Shown here one piece after another: positions 8,704 through 17,478 of a DNA stretch of 34,808 nucleotides. Position 1 is the stretch's first letter. The number at the start of each line of letters is the position of its first letter. The notes below the pieces were generated by a model. The model was given only the letters and a program-made list of their open reading frames with translations, was not told the DNA's origin and made no database searches. Made by a program: the position numbers and the translations under genes. Source of the DNA: an uncultured Bacilli bacterium (GTDB lineage: Bacteria; Bacillota_I; Bacilli_A; RF39; UBA660); NCBI GenBank assembly GCA_947632545.1, contig CANRPP010000011.1:1-34808 (forward strand), written 5' to 3'.

Positions 8704-10320
8704 ATGAAACAGAGTGATATTATGGATAAAACAGAAAAGATAATAGATGAGATTGTTAGTGGTATTGATAGTAGTTATACTAAAAATGAGAAAATAAGAT
8801 ATGTTTATTTAGAACTTGGTAAAAGATTAAGTAAAGATCCTGATTTCTTCTTTTCACTTTATAATAAATTAGAGGATAAAAATTTATCTGTTTCGCAGTT
8901 AAAAGCTATTTATGATAATGAAGACTTAACAAAAAAGGTAGTTTGTAAATCTTGTAGTAAAGCATTAAAAATGTGTTTTGATAGAATAGGTATAGAATCT
9001 AAAATAATAGAAACTACTAAAAGTGATATTATTAAAGATAATACTGCAGAAGCAGATATACATCATTGTTTTGTATGTTGTAAAGGTGATGATGATAAAA
9101 GTTATTTTTTAATATTAAGTTCTGATTTAGATAATATTCAAATGGGATATAGAACAAAACATTTTGCAAAAAATATTTCTTATATTTTAGATGGTGAAGT
9201 TGCCTATAAGGGAGAAGAAATTCATAATTCAGTTATGACATATGAAGAAATAGAAGAGATTGATAAAAAATTAGGTTATTTAAATAATTATTATTTAAAA
9301 AAGAAGAATGGTAAATTAATATCAGAGCTTGATTATACTGATCATAATATTGTGTTATTAAGAGAAAATTATTTTAAAAATAGATTATATTATTCTCATT
9401 TGTGTGAAAATACTAAAAATAAATTTTATAGAACTGTTCAGGCTATTCCTTGTCCGGATGGTAAAATAATACAATTAAATAATTGTAGTGTTGATTATAT
9501 TAAGACACTAGATTTATCTAAATGGAAGAATAATATAGTAACACTTATTAATCAAAAAATTATGATTGAATTATATAATAATATTGAAAAAGATGATGAG
9601 GATAATTTATATGATCTCATTAATGATAATAAAATAGATGAATGGTTTGATTATATTACTCAAGTAGTTAAAAAACTAGATATATCAAAACTTGATATTT
9701 CTCATAATTTTGATCCTATAAGTTTAGTTAAAAGAACAAAACAATTATTTAATGATATTGAAAAAGAGGATATTAATACTTATTCAATAAGGAAAACTAT
9801 TTTAAATATTGCATATCAATTTGTAGATCCTGCTTTAGTGTTACCAAGAGATGCAAATGCTTATGCTACTAATTATTATATTTCTAGAAAATTTGAAAGT
9901 GAAATGCCTAAGATATTAGAATTGGGAGTTACTACTGATTTTTCTAGATTAGGTTATTCTGAACAAGTAGATACAATTGAAAAAATACTTAGTTCAGTAT
10001 TTCAGGAATTAAACGTAGATAATTGTGGTAATATGAAAGGCTATGATGAAAAACTTCCTGGAGTTAAAAATAGAATAATTACATCAGCTGTAAAAAATAG
10101 AGAAACTGGTGAATATTCATTTTTATTTCATATTACTGGTGATAGTGATGATGATACATATACATATTTGTATGAGCCTATGTTTAATTCAATGTCTGAT
10201 GTTGATTTATTTTCTGTTGCTGAAGATTATATAATAGTTACTAGTAAACTTAATCCAACTATTGATGATATTGAAAACATAGAAATTATTGAAAAAAATT
10301 CTGGTGGAATAAAAAAATAA
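8704..10320 (+). CDS. Uncharacterised 538-aa protein, possibly transglutaminase/cysteine-protease-like in its N-terminal half
   Basis: Long ORF without evident signal peptide or TM. NEKIRYVYLELGKRLSKDPDFFF...CKSCSKALK...HHCFVCC...LILSSDLDN gives a possible Cys/His/Asp order. The start could also be ATG 8722. Confidence 0.75.
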   Translation: MKQSDIMDKTEKIIDEIVSGIDSSYTKNEKIRYVYLELGKRLSKDPDFFFSLYNKLEDKNLSVSQLKAIYDNEDLTKKVVCKSCSKALKMCFDRIGIESKIIETTKSDIIKDNTAEADIHHCFVCCKGDDDKSYFLILSSDLDNIQMGYRTKHFAKNISYILDGEVAYKGEEIHNSVMTYEEIEEIDKKLGYLNNYYLKKKNGKLISELDYTDHNIVLLRENYFKNRLYYSHLCENTKNKFYRTVQAIPCPDGKIIQLNNCSVDYIKTLDLSKWKNNIVTLINQKIMIELYNNIEKDDEDNLYDLINDNKIDEWFDYITQVVKKLDISKLDISHNFDPISLVKRTKQLFNDIEKEDINTYSIRKTILNIAYQFVDPALVLPRDANAYATNYYISRKFESEMPKILELGVTTDFSRLGYSEQVDTIEKILSSVFQELNVDNCGNMKGYDEKLPGVKNRIITSAVKNRETGEYSFLFHITGDSDDDTYTYLYEPMFNSMSDVDLFSVAEDYIIVTSKLNPTIDDIENIEIIEKNSGGIKK

Positions 10321-10346
10321 GAATAGTTTAATTATTCTTATTTTTT
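10317..10346. terminator. Bidirectional terminator between convergent genes
   Basis: AAATAAGAATA-GTTTAAT-TATTCTTATTT long stem flanked by A- and T-runs. Confidence 0.8.
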
Positions 10347-10763
10347 TAATGTACTTGTTATAATTGCAATATCTGAATTGCCTATATCACTAGTGATATT
10401 ATTTAATCTAGTTTTTTCTCCTATTTCTCTAATTTTATTAAGATCATCATCTATTAATTCAGATGTTTTAGATAATGCAGGGTTTTTTATTTGCTCAAAA
10501 TAATTTTCTAGTAGAAATAATGCTTTTAAATAATCATCTGTATCTGCTTCTATTCTAGTAGGTTTTTGTCCTAATGTTTTTAATAATAGTATGGAGTTAT
10601 CAACTTTTTTTAATTCAATAGTTGGTTTTTCTTCGCTTGGAAGATTTAATAGATAATATTTAAAACCATTATTGTTCCTAATTGAAAATATATAATGTTG
10701 ATCATAGTAGTGGTTTGGTTCGCTTATAAAATATACTCTAAAATCACTATTATCATTTTTCAT
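10338..10763 (-). CDS. Hypothetical protein (141 aa)
   Basis: Complete ORF with upstream AGGAGATAAACC-type RBS (reverse strand); no family recognised. Confidence 0.7.
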   Translation of the reverse strand: MKNDNSDFRVYFISEPNHYYDQHYIFSIRNNNGFKYYLLNLPSEEKPTIELKKVDNSILLLKTLGQKPTRIEADTDDYLKALFLLENYFEQIKNPALSKTSELIDDDLNKIREIGEKTRLNNITSDIGNSDIAIITSTLKK

Positions 10764-10864
10764 AGGTTTATCTCCTTTTTGTTTAAATTCTACTAAATAT
10801 ATTATAAAAAGTCAAATTTTGGTATTTTTTTATTTATAAAATGATATATTTTTAGTAAATTCAC

Positions 10865-10892
10865 TTGATTTTTTTTTAAAAGTAGATATAAT
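10865..10892 (+). promoter_or_regulatory. Putative upstream promoter TTGATT-16-TATAAT
   Basis: TTGATT at 10865-10870, TATAAT at 10887-10892, about 100 nt upstream of the adhesin ATG. Confidence 0.4.
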
Positions 10893-10938
10893 AGATAAAC
10901 GTGAGAGAAATGCAATTTATGAAATTTTACAAAAAGAC

Positions 10939-10967
10939 TTGCAAAAAAATTAAAAGTGTGTTATAAT
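10939..10967 (+). promoter_or_regulatory. Putative strong promoter for adhesin gene, TTGCAA-17-TATAAT
   Basis: TTGCAA at 10939-10944, 17-nt spacer, TATAAT at 10962-10967, then the GGAGGGGG RBS and ATG 10997. Confidence 0.7.
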
Positions 10968-10996
10968 ATAGCCACAAATTTGGAGGGGGAAAAGAT

Positions 10997-13171
10997 ATGA
11001 AAAAAGTAATTTCCAAAATAAGTAAAATTTTAACAGCAATTGTTATAACAGCTATGTTAGTATTTGCAGATACTGAATCTACTAATGCTGCAGCAAAATC
11101 AGTAAAGGTTGGTAGTACAACATTATTATCTGGTTATGTTGCAGGTACAAGATTTAGTATTAAGCCTTTAGTAGGAGGAGGCTATGGATATTGTTTAAAT
11201 ATTCATAAAGGTAGTGCCAAAAATACAACTCAGTATTTACAAAAAGAAATGGGAGCAGGTATGGCCTATATACTTAAAAATGGGTATCCTAATAAAAGTT
11301 TTACAGGTAATAAGAGTAAAGACTATTATATTACCCAAGCTGCTGTTTGGTGGTTTTTAGATGATACTACTGGTACATCTTATTTATCTAAATCATTTAA
11401 AACAAAAGGTACTGATAAATCTGGCTTAAGAAAATACATAAAGAAATTAGTTAGTGGTGCTAAAACTGCTAAGAAACAAGGTTATTCAACACCTTCATTA
11501 AATGTTAAAGTAAGTACTAAAAAAACAACTTTAGGTTCTGGTAAGAAATATTATGTATCTAAACCAATAGATGCTAATGCTAAAAATATTGATGGTAAAT
11601 ATAAAGTTACTGTAACTAGTGGTCCTAAAGGTACTATTACTACAGATGTTAACGGTCATCATCAATCTTCATTTAAAGCAAATGAAAAATTCTTAATTAA
11701 GATTCCTGTAAGTAAAATTGGTGAAGGAAAAACTGTAAATGCAAAAGTAAAAGTTACAGCATCAAGTACAATTAAGAAAGCATATAAGTATGCACCTAAA
11801 AATAATAATATTCAACCAATGGTTGTATTACAACCATATACTAAAACTGTTTCAGATACAATTACAGTTAGTGCAACTAGACCAAAGCCTGGTAAAAATA
11901 TTGTTGTACCAACACCTATACCAACAACCCAACCTACACCAGCTAGTGTATCTATTATAAAACTTGATAGAGATACAAATGCAGTTGTTGAAGGTGCAGT
12001 ACTATCTGTAAAAAATTCTAGTGGTAAAGAAGTAGCAAGATTTACATCAACTACAGAAGCATATAAAATGAATAATGTTGCTAACGGAACATATACAGTA
12101 GAAGAAGTACAAGCACCAGCAGGATACGAATTATCAAAAGAAAAACAAACATTTACAATCTCTGATACTGAAAGAACTGCAGAAGTTAGATATTATAATA
12201 AAGCAAAAGAATCAGTTGTATCTATATTTAAATTAGATAAGAATACTGAAAAACCAGTAGCAGGAGCAGGATTAGTAATAAAAGATGCAAATGGTAATGT
12301 AGTTAGATCATTAACATCATCTGTTAACGGAAATAGTATAACAGGTCTTGCAAACGGAACATATACAGTAGAAGAAGTAGAAGCACCAGCAGGATATGAA
12401 TTATCAACAGAAAAAGAAACATTTACTTTAAGTAATGAAACTAAATCTGTATCAGTAAAATTCTATAATAAAGCAAAAGAATCAGTTGTATCTATAATTA
12501 AATTAGATAAGACTACTGATAAACCAGTATCAGGAGCAGTTTTAGAAATAAAAGATGCAAATGGAAATGTCATTAAAAAATTCACATCATCTGTTAATGG
12601 AAATAGTATTACAGGTCTTTCTAATGGAACATATACAGTAGAAGAAGTAGAAGCACCAGCAGGATATGAATTATCAACAGAAAAAGAAACATTTACTTTA
12701 AGTGATGATGTTAAGTCTGTAGAAGTAAAATTTTATAATACTCCTAAAGATAGAGTTGTTACTATTTCTAAAGTAGATAGTACTACTGGTAAGCCAGTAG
12801 CAGGAGCAGTAATTGTTGTAACTAATGAAGCTGGAGAAGAAGTAGCAAGATTTACATCAACTACAGAAGCATATGTAATTAAAAATATTGCTGATGGTAC
12901 ATATACAGTAGAAGAAGAAGAAGCACCAGAGGGATATTTCTTAAATGAAGAATCTCAAACATTTACAATAGATAGTGAACATTTATCTTATCAAGTAACT
13001 ATTGAAGATGTTCCTAAAACTTGTGAAAATGGTGGAAAAGACGATGATGAATGTTATGTAGAAGTTCCTGATACAGCATCAAGTTCACTTCCATTCTGTT
13101 TAATTGGTATCGCTATTGTTTCATCAGGTATCGCATATGTTTACAAAAATAACAAGAAAGCACATAAATAA
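10997..13171 (+). CDS. Thioester-domain (TQXA-type) surface adhesin with four CnaB/SpaA-like repeats and a sortase sorting signal
   Basis: Signal peptide. GYGYCLNIHKG plus YYITQAAVWWFLDD match the Cys/TQ[AG]A thioester domain pattern. Four ~90-aa repeats have the VVSIxKLD...GTYTVEEVEAPAGYELS...VKFYN pattern. C-terminal VPDTA + hydrophobic stretch + YKNNKKAHK. Confidence 0.9.
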   Translation: MKKVISKISKILTAIVITAMLVFADTESTNAAAKSVKVGSTTLLSGYVAGTRFSIKPLVGGGYGYCLNIHKGSAKNTTQYLQKEMGAGMAYILKNGYPNKSFTGNKSKDYYITQAAVWWFLDDTTGTSYLSKSFKTKGTDKSGLRKYIKKLVSGAKTAKKQGYSTPSLNVKVSTKKTTLGSGKKYYVSKPIDANAKNIDGKYKVTVTSGPKGTITTDVNGHHQSSFKANEKFLIKIPVSKIGEGKTVNAKVKVTASSTIKKAYKYAPKNNNIQPMVVLQPYTKTVSDTITVSATRPKPGKNIVVPTPIPTTQPTPASVSIIKLDRDTNAVVEGAVLSVKNSSGKEVARFTSTTEAYKMNNVANGTYTVEEVQAPAGYELSKEKQTFTISDTERTAEVRYYNKAKESVVSIFKLDKNTEKPVAGAGLVIKDANGNVVRSLTSSVNGNSITGLANGTYTVEEVEAPAGYELSTEKETFTLSNETKSVSVKFYNKAKESVVSIIKLDKTTDKPVSGAVLEIKDANGNVIKKFTSSVNGNSITGLSNGTYTVEEVEAPAGYELSTEKETFTLSDDVKSVEVKFYNTPKDRVVTISKVDSTTGKPVAGAVIVVTNEAGEEVARFTSTTEAYVIKNIADGTYTVEEEEAPEGYFLNEESQTFTIDSEHLSYQVTIEDVPKTCENGGKDDDECYVEVPDTASSSLPFCLIGIAIVSSGIAYVYKNNKKAHK
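11945..13021 (+). repeat. Four tandem ~270-bp in-frame repeats (CnaB/SpaA-like domains)
   Basis: Unit starts at about 11945, 12215, 12485 and 12755, exactly 270 nt apart. A 78-nt block is identical between 12356-12433 and 12626-12703; a 36-nt block is identical between 12029-12064 and 12839-12874. Confidence 0.9.
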
Positions 13172-13802
13172 TACTAAACCTAAATTAAGAATCTCACCAA
13201 CTGTAGTAGCTTTTATTGGTACTATAATAATAATGATTGGGGGATTCTTTCTTTCATATAATTATATTAATTCTAAAAAAGTAATGGCATATGATTATAT
13301 GAATAATGTCTTTGTAGCAGAAGCTAGTGAAAATGGAATAGAAGAGGAAAATATAATAGGCGATAGTGATACAGGAGAAAATATTTCAGTTGATCCTAAT
13401 CAATATATTGGTACTTTAATTATCGATAAGATAGGATTTAATAAAGGATTTTATCCAAAAGAATCAGAATATAATGATGTTGATAAAAACTTGTTACTTG
13501 TAAAGGAAGCAGATTATCCTAATGTAGCAAAAGGTAATTTAATAATAGCAGGTCATTCTGGTACTGCTTGGAATTCATTCTTTAATGATTTATATAAGCT
13601 AGCTGTGGGTGATACTGCAAAAGTAGTTTATAATAATAAAACTTATACATATAAGTTTGTAAATATTTATAAAGCACCAAAAGTAGGTAATATTTCAATA
13701 TATAGAAATCAAAATAGAACGACATTAACACTTGTTACATGTACTAATTTTGATAAAACAACTCAAACAATTTATATTGGTGAGTTACAATCTGTAGAAT
13801 AA
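13137..13802 (+). CDS. Sortase family protein
   Basis: N-terminal TM, YIGTLIIDKIG, NLIIAGHSGTAWNSFF (catalytic His) and TLTLVTCTN (catalytic Cys). The start is uncertain: the track has 13104, ATG 13137 is also in frame, and both overlap the adhesin 3' end. Confidence 0.88.
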   Translation: MFTKITRKHINNTKPKLRISPTVVAFIGTIIIMIGGFFLSYNYINSKKVMAYDYMNNVFVAEASENGIEEENIIGDSDTGENISVDPNQYIGTLIIDKIGFNKGFYPKESEYNDVDKNLLLVKEADYPNVAKGNLIIAGHSGTAWNSFFNDLYKLAVGDTAKVVYNNKTYTYKFVNIYKAPKVGNISIYRNQNRTTLTLVTCTNFDKTTQTIYIGELQSVE

Positions 13803-13825
13803 AAGGTTTATAAAAGGGGGCGAAG

Positions 13826-14914
13826 ATGATGAAGGATTTATCATTTTTGGATAAACTTAAAGTTCTTGTAGATGTTTCATCATCTTCAGGACTTTGTATA
13901 GCATCTATAGTTATATTAGTTTTTCTTGCAATTATTATGCTTACAACAAGTAAAAAGAATTCTAAACAAACTAAGCTATTTTATATATTAATTTATATTG
14001 CATTATTAGTTGTTATGTTAATTCAATATGGTTCATCATTTTCTACAATGTTTGATTATATGATGAATAATCTATTTATTGCAGTATATTTTCCAAATTT
14101 AGCGATTTATTTAGCAGCTATAATAGCTACTAATATAATATTATGGAAAACTATATTTAACTTTAAAGAAGATAGATTATTAAAAGTAGTTAATACTATA
14201 ATTTACTGCATAATGCATTATTTACTAGTTTTAATTATGAATGTAGTTACTTCTAGTGGTATTAATGTCTTTGATAATTCATCTGTTTATAGTAATAATC
14301 AAGCCCTAGCCTTAATTGGACTTAGTAGTACTATATTTATGATTTGGATTATATTTATAATTATTTATAAAATAATTAGATCTTCACAAAAGAATAAAGA
14401 AAATGAAGTAGTAAGACCAATACTTCCTTCTAATATAATAGAGACTGCTGTACCTAAAAAAGTAAGAGAAATTATTGAATATAAAGAAATAAATATGCCA
14501 ATACTTCCTTCTAATATATTAGAGATAGTAGCACCTAGAAAAGTTAAAGAAGTAGTTAAATATAAAGAAGTAGAAAGACCTAAATTCTCATCTAATATAG
14601 AAGAAGTTGAGGCCCCTGAAATTGTTAAAGATATGAGACCTAAAATTAAACCTAATATAGATTTATCTACAGAAAAAGATTCTGAATTAGAAAAATATGA
14701 AAATATGTTAACTCTTGATGATTATAAAAGAGTTCTTGATATATTAAAAAATAATAAAGTTCCAGATGATACAATTACTATTGATAATAATATTGGTAAT
14801 GAATCTAGTAGTGAAAATAAAAATACAATTAATATTACTAATGAAAGTGATATTACATATAGTTATGAAGCAAATACAACTAAGACTGTACTTGATCAAT
14901 TACTAAATTTATAA
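13826..14914 (+). CDS. Multi-TM membrane protein with cytoplasmic repeat-containing tail (unknown function)
   Basis: About five hydrophobic segments in the first ~190 aa, then PILPSNIxE-type repeats and a charged tail; RBS GGGGGCGAAG; 23 nt after the sortase. Confidence 0.8.
   Translation: MMKDLSFLDKLKVLVDVSSSSGLCIASIVILVFLAIIMLTTSKKNSKQTKLFYILIYIALLVVMLIQYGSSFSTMFDYMMNNLFIAVYFPNLAIYLAAIIATNIILWKTIFNFKEDRLLKVVNTIIYCIMHYLLVLIMNVVTSSGINVFDNSSVYSNNQALALIGLSSTIFMIWIIFIIIYKIIRSSQKNKENEVVRPILPSNIIETAVPKKVREIIEYKEINMPILPSNILEIVAPRKVKEVVKYKEVERPKFSSNIEEVEAPEIVKDMRPKIKPNIDLSTEKDSELEKYENMLTLDDYKRVLDILKNNKVPDDTITIDNNIGNESSSENKNTINITNESDITYSYEANTTKTVLDQLLNL
14411..14658 (+). repeat. 27-codon in-frame repeats in the tail of the membrane protein
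   Basis: VRPILPSNIIETAVPKKVREIIEYKE / MPILPSNILEIVAPRKVKEVVKYKE / RPKFSSNIEEVEAPEIVKDM. Units are 81 nt apart (CC at 14417, 14498, 14579), with a degenerate fourth at 14639; 21-nt CCAATACTTCCTTCTAATATA is identical in the first two. Confidence 0.8.
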
Positions 14915-14940
14915 AAGTGTCTAATGACACTTTTTTTCTT
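14914..14940 (+). terminator. Intrinsic terminator closing the adhesin/sortase locus
   Basis: AAAGTGTC-TAAT-GACACTTT perfect stem plus T-run. Confidence 0.85.
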
Positions 14941-14991
14941 TTATAATATTTAAATATAGGGTATAATTAATTAAGGAAGTAGGTTTTTATA

Positions 14992-17088
14992 ATGGATATA
15001 AATAATTTAAATGACAAACAAAAAGAAGCAGTATTATATAATGAAGGACCACTTCTTATTTTAGCAGGAGCTGGTAGTGGAAAAACTAGAGTACTAACTA
15101 CTAAAATCGGCTATTTAATAGAAGATATGAAAGTTAGTCCGTATAACATTTTAGCAATTACATTTACTAATAAAGCCGCTAAAGAAATGAAAGATAGAAT
15201 AAATTTACTTATAGGAGATATTTCAAAAAACTTACAAGTATCTACATTTCATAGTTTTGGATTAAAATTATTAAGAGAAAATTGTAATGTATTAGGGTAT
15301 GATAGTAATTTTGTTATTATGGATAGTGAAGATTCTTTAACTGTAGTAAAAAAAATAATAAAAGAATTAAATTATGATCCTAAAGTATATAATCCAAGAG
15401 GTATTAGGAATAAGATAAGTAGTTGTAAAAATGAAATGATTATGCCTAATGATTATTCAAAATATGCTGTTAGTGAATATGAGAAAGTAGTTTTAAAAGT
15501 ATATGAAAAATATGAAGATAAATTACGTCATAATAATTCTGTTGATTTTGATGATTTACTTTTATTACCAATTAGATTATTTAGAGAAAATTCTGATATA
15601 TTAAGTAGATATCAAGATAGATTTAAATATGTTTTAATAGATGAATATCAAGATACAAATGAAGCTCAATACATATTAACTAAAATGATTAGTGAAAAAT
15701 ATAGAAATATAACTTGCGTTGGAGATGATTCTCAAAGTATATATAGTTTTAGAGGAGCAAATTATAAAAATATATTAAATTTTGAAAAAGATTATAAAGA
15801 CGCAAAAACTATCCTTTTAGAAGAAAATTATCGTTCTACTAAAAATATACTTAATGCAGCTAACTCTATTATTAAACATAATACTACTCGTAAAGATAAG
15901 AATTTATGGACTTCTAATCCTGAAGGAGAAAAAATAAAATATTATAGAGCGTATAATGAAAGAGATGAAGCACAATATACAATTAGGAAGATAAAAGAAT
16001 TAACTGCAAGAAATGTATCCTATCAAGATATTGCAATTTTATATCGTACTAATGCTCAATCTCGTATTTTAGAAGAAGAAATGCTAAAAGAAAATCTTCC
16101 TTATAGAGTAGTTGGTAGTTTCTATTTCTATAGTAGAAAAGAAATAAAAGATTTAATTGCTTATTTAAGACTTATTCATAATACAAAAGATAATGTAAGT
16201 TTACTTAGAATTATTAATACTCCAAAACGTGGGATAGGTTTAAAGACAATTGAAAACTTAACTACAAAAGCTGATTTAAAAAATATGAGTATTTATGATA
16301 TAATAGATAGTGGAAAAGAACTAGCTTTTAAGGAAATAATAGAAAAACTTCGCTTAATAAAAGATGATTTGACTTTAACTGAATTGATTGATAAAGTTTT
16401 AGATGCATCAGGTATGAAAGCGGAACTTGAAAGTGAGAAGACATTAGATGCTGAAGTTAGACTTGAAAATTTAGAAGAATTTAAATCAATTACTAAGTCT
16501 TTTGAAGAAAGAGAAGGATTAGTATCTTTAGAAGAATTCTTATTAGAAATTAGTTTAATAAGTGATGTTGAAGAATATAAAGATGATCTTAATAGAATTA
16601 GTTTAATGACAATTCATTCTGTAAAAGGTTTAGAATTTGATAATGTATTTGTAGTAGGTATGGAAGAAGGTATTTTTCCACATATGAATTCGTTAATGGA
16701 GAATTCTGATATTGAAGAAGAAAGACGACTATGTTATGTTGCAGTAACACGAGCCAAAAAGCAATTACATTTAGTTAATGCAAGACGTCGTACTTTATTT
16801 GGTAAAGATCAAATAAATCCTGTAAGTAGATTTATTGGCGAAATTGATTCTTGCGTAATTGAAAGTAATTTATCTGATGAAAAAATAAAACAAGAAGTTA
16901 AGATTAATACTGAAAATATGTTTAGAGATGAAGAAATTGACTATCAAGTAGGAGATTATGTTTATCATGAATCATTTGGAGCTGGTCGTGTTGTTGAAGT
17001 TTCTAATACATTAGTAAGTGTAGCATTTAAACATCCATATGGAATAAGAAAATTAATGAAAAATCATAAAAAATTATCAAAAGTATAG
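14992..17088 (+). CDS. pcrA: ATP-dependent DNA helicase PcrA/UvrD
   Basis: LNDKQKEAV, GAGSGKTRVL, DEYQDTNEAQY, GDDSQSIYSFRGA, LEENYRST, LMTIHSVKGLEFDNVFVVGMEEGIFPH, and VAVTRAK motifs. Confidence 0.96.
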   Translation: MDINNLNDKQKEAVLYNEGPLLILAGAGSGKTRVLTTKIGYLIEDMKVSPYNILAITFTNKAAKEMKDRINLLIGDISKNLQVSTFHSFGLKLLRENCNVLGYDSNFVIMDSEDSLTVVKKIIKELNYDPKVYNPRGIRNKISSCKNEMIMPNDYSKYAVSEYEKVVLKVYEKYEDKLRHNNSVDFDDLLLLPIRLFRENSDILSRYQDRFKYVLIDEYQDTNEAQYILTKMISEKYRNITCVGDDSQSIYSFRGANYKNILNFEKDYKDAKTILLEENYRSTKNILNAANSIIKHNTTRKDKNLWTSNPEGEKIKYYRAYNERDEAQYTIRKIKELTARNVSYQDIAILYRTNAQSRILEEEMLKENLPYRVVGSFYFYSRKEIKDLIAYLRLIHNTKDNVSLLRIINTPKRGIGLKTIENLTTKADLKNMSIYDIIDSGKELAFKEIIEKLRLIKDDLTLTELIDKVLDASGMKAELESEKTLDAEVRLENLEEFKSITKSFEEREGLVSLEEFLLEISLISDVEEYKDDLNRISLMTIHSVKGLEFDNVFVVGMEEGIFPHMNSLMENSDIEEERRLCYVAVTRAKKQLHLVNARRRTLFGKDQINPVSRFIGEIDSCVIESNLSDEKIKQEVKINTENMFRDEEIDYQVGDYVYHESFGAGRVVEVSNTLVSVAFKHPYGIRKLMKNHKKLSKV

Positions 17089-17098
17089 GAGGAATATT

Positions 17099-17476
17099 AT
17101 GTTTGAGATTTTAGAAAAAGATTATTCTCTTTTTATAAGAGAAGATAATGGAAAAAAAATAGGAGTATTGACATTAAAAGATGATGATGTTTATAAGTCT
17201 GTATATGAACTTAATGATGATGAGTTATTCTTTTTATCTACATTTTCAAATATTGATGATTTAGTAAGTGAAGATACTGCAATATCAGTTTTATATAATA
17301 AAGAAAATAAAGAATATGTTGCAGAAATTAAACAAAAAACAACAATTGGTGAATATAATGATCAAGTAGTATGGAATACTGTTAAAAGTAGTTCTGGAAG
17401 TGATTTTATGGAGGCAGTTGAAAATCTTGATAGAAGTTTAGCAAATAATAATAGTAATAGTAAGAGGACTAGATAA
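17099..17476 (+). CDS. Hypothetical protein (125 aa)
   Basis: Complete ORF with AGGAGG-like RBS immediately downstream of pcrA; no family recognised. Confidence 0.75.
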   Translation: MFEILEKDYSLFIREDNGKKIGVLTLKDDDVYKSVYELNDDELFFLSTFSNIDDLVSEDTAISVLYNKENKEYVAEIKQKTTIGEYNDQVVWNTVKSSSGSDFMEAVENLDRSLANNNSNSKRTR

Positions 17477-17478
17477 TT

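Noticed and set aside
11945-13021. Regular 270-bp repeats as a CRISPR or satellite array
   Set aside because: Repeats are in-frame coding units of CnaB-like domains within one ORF, with no spacer structure.
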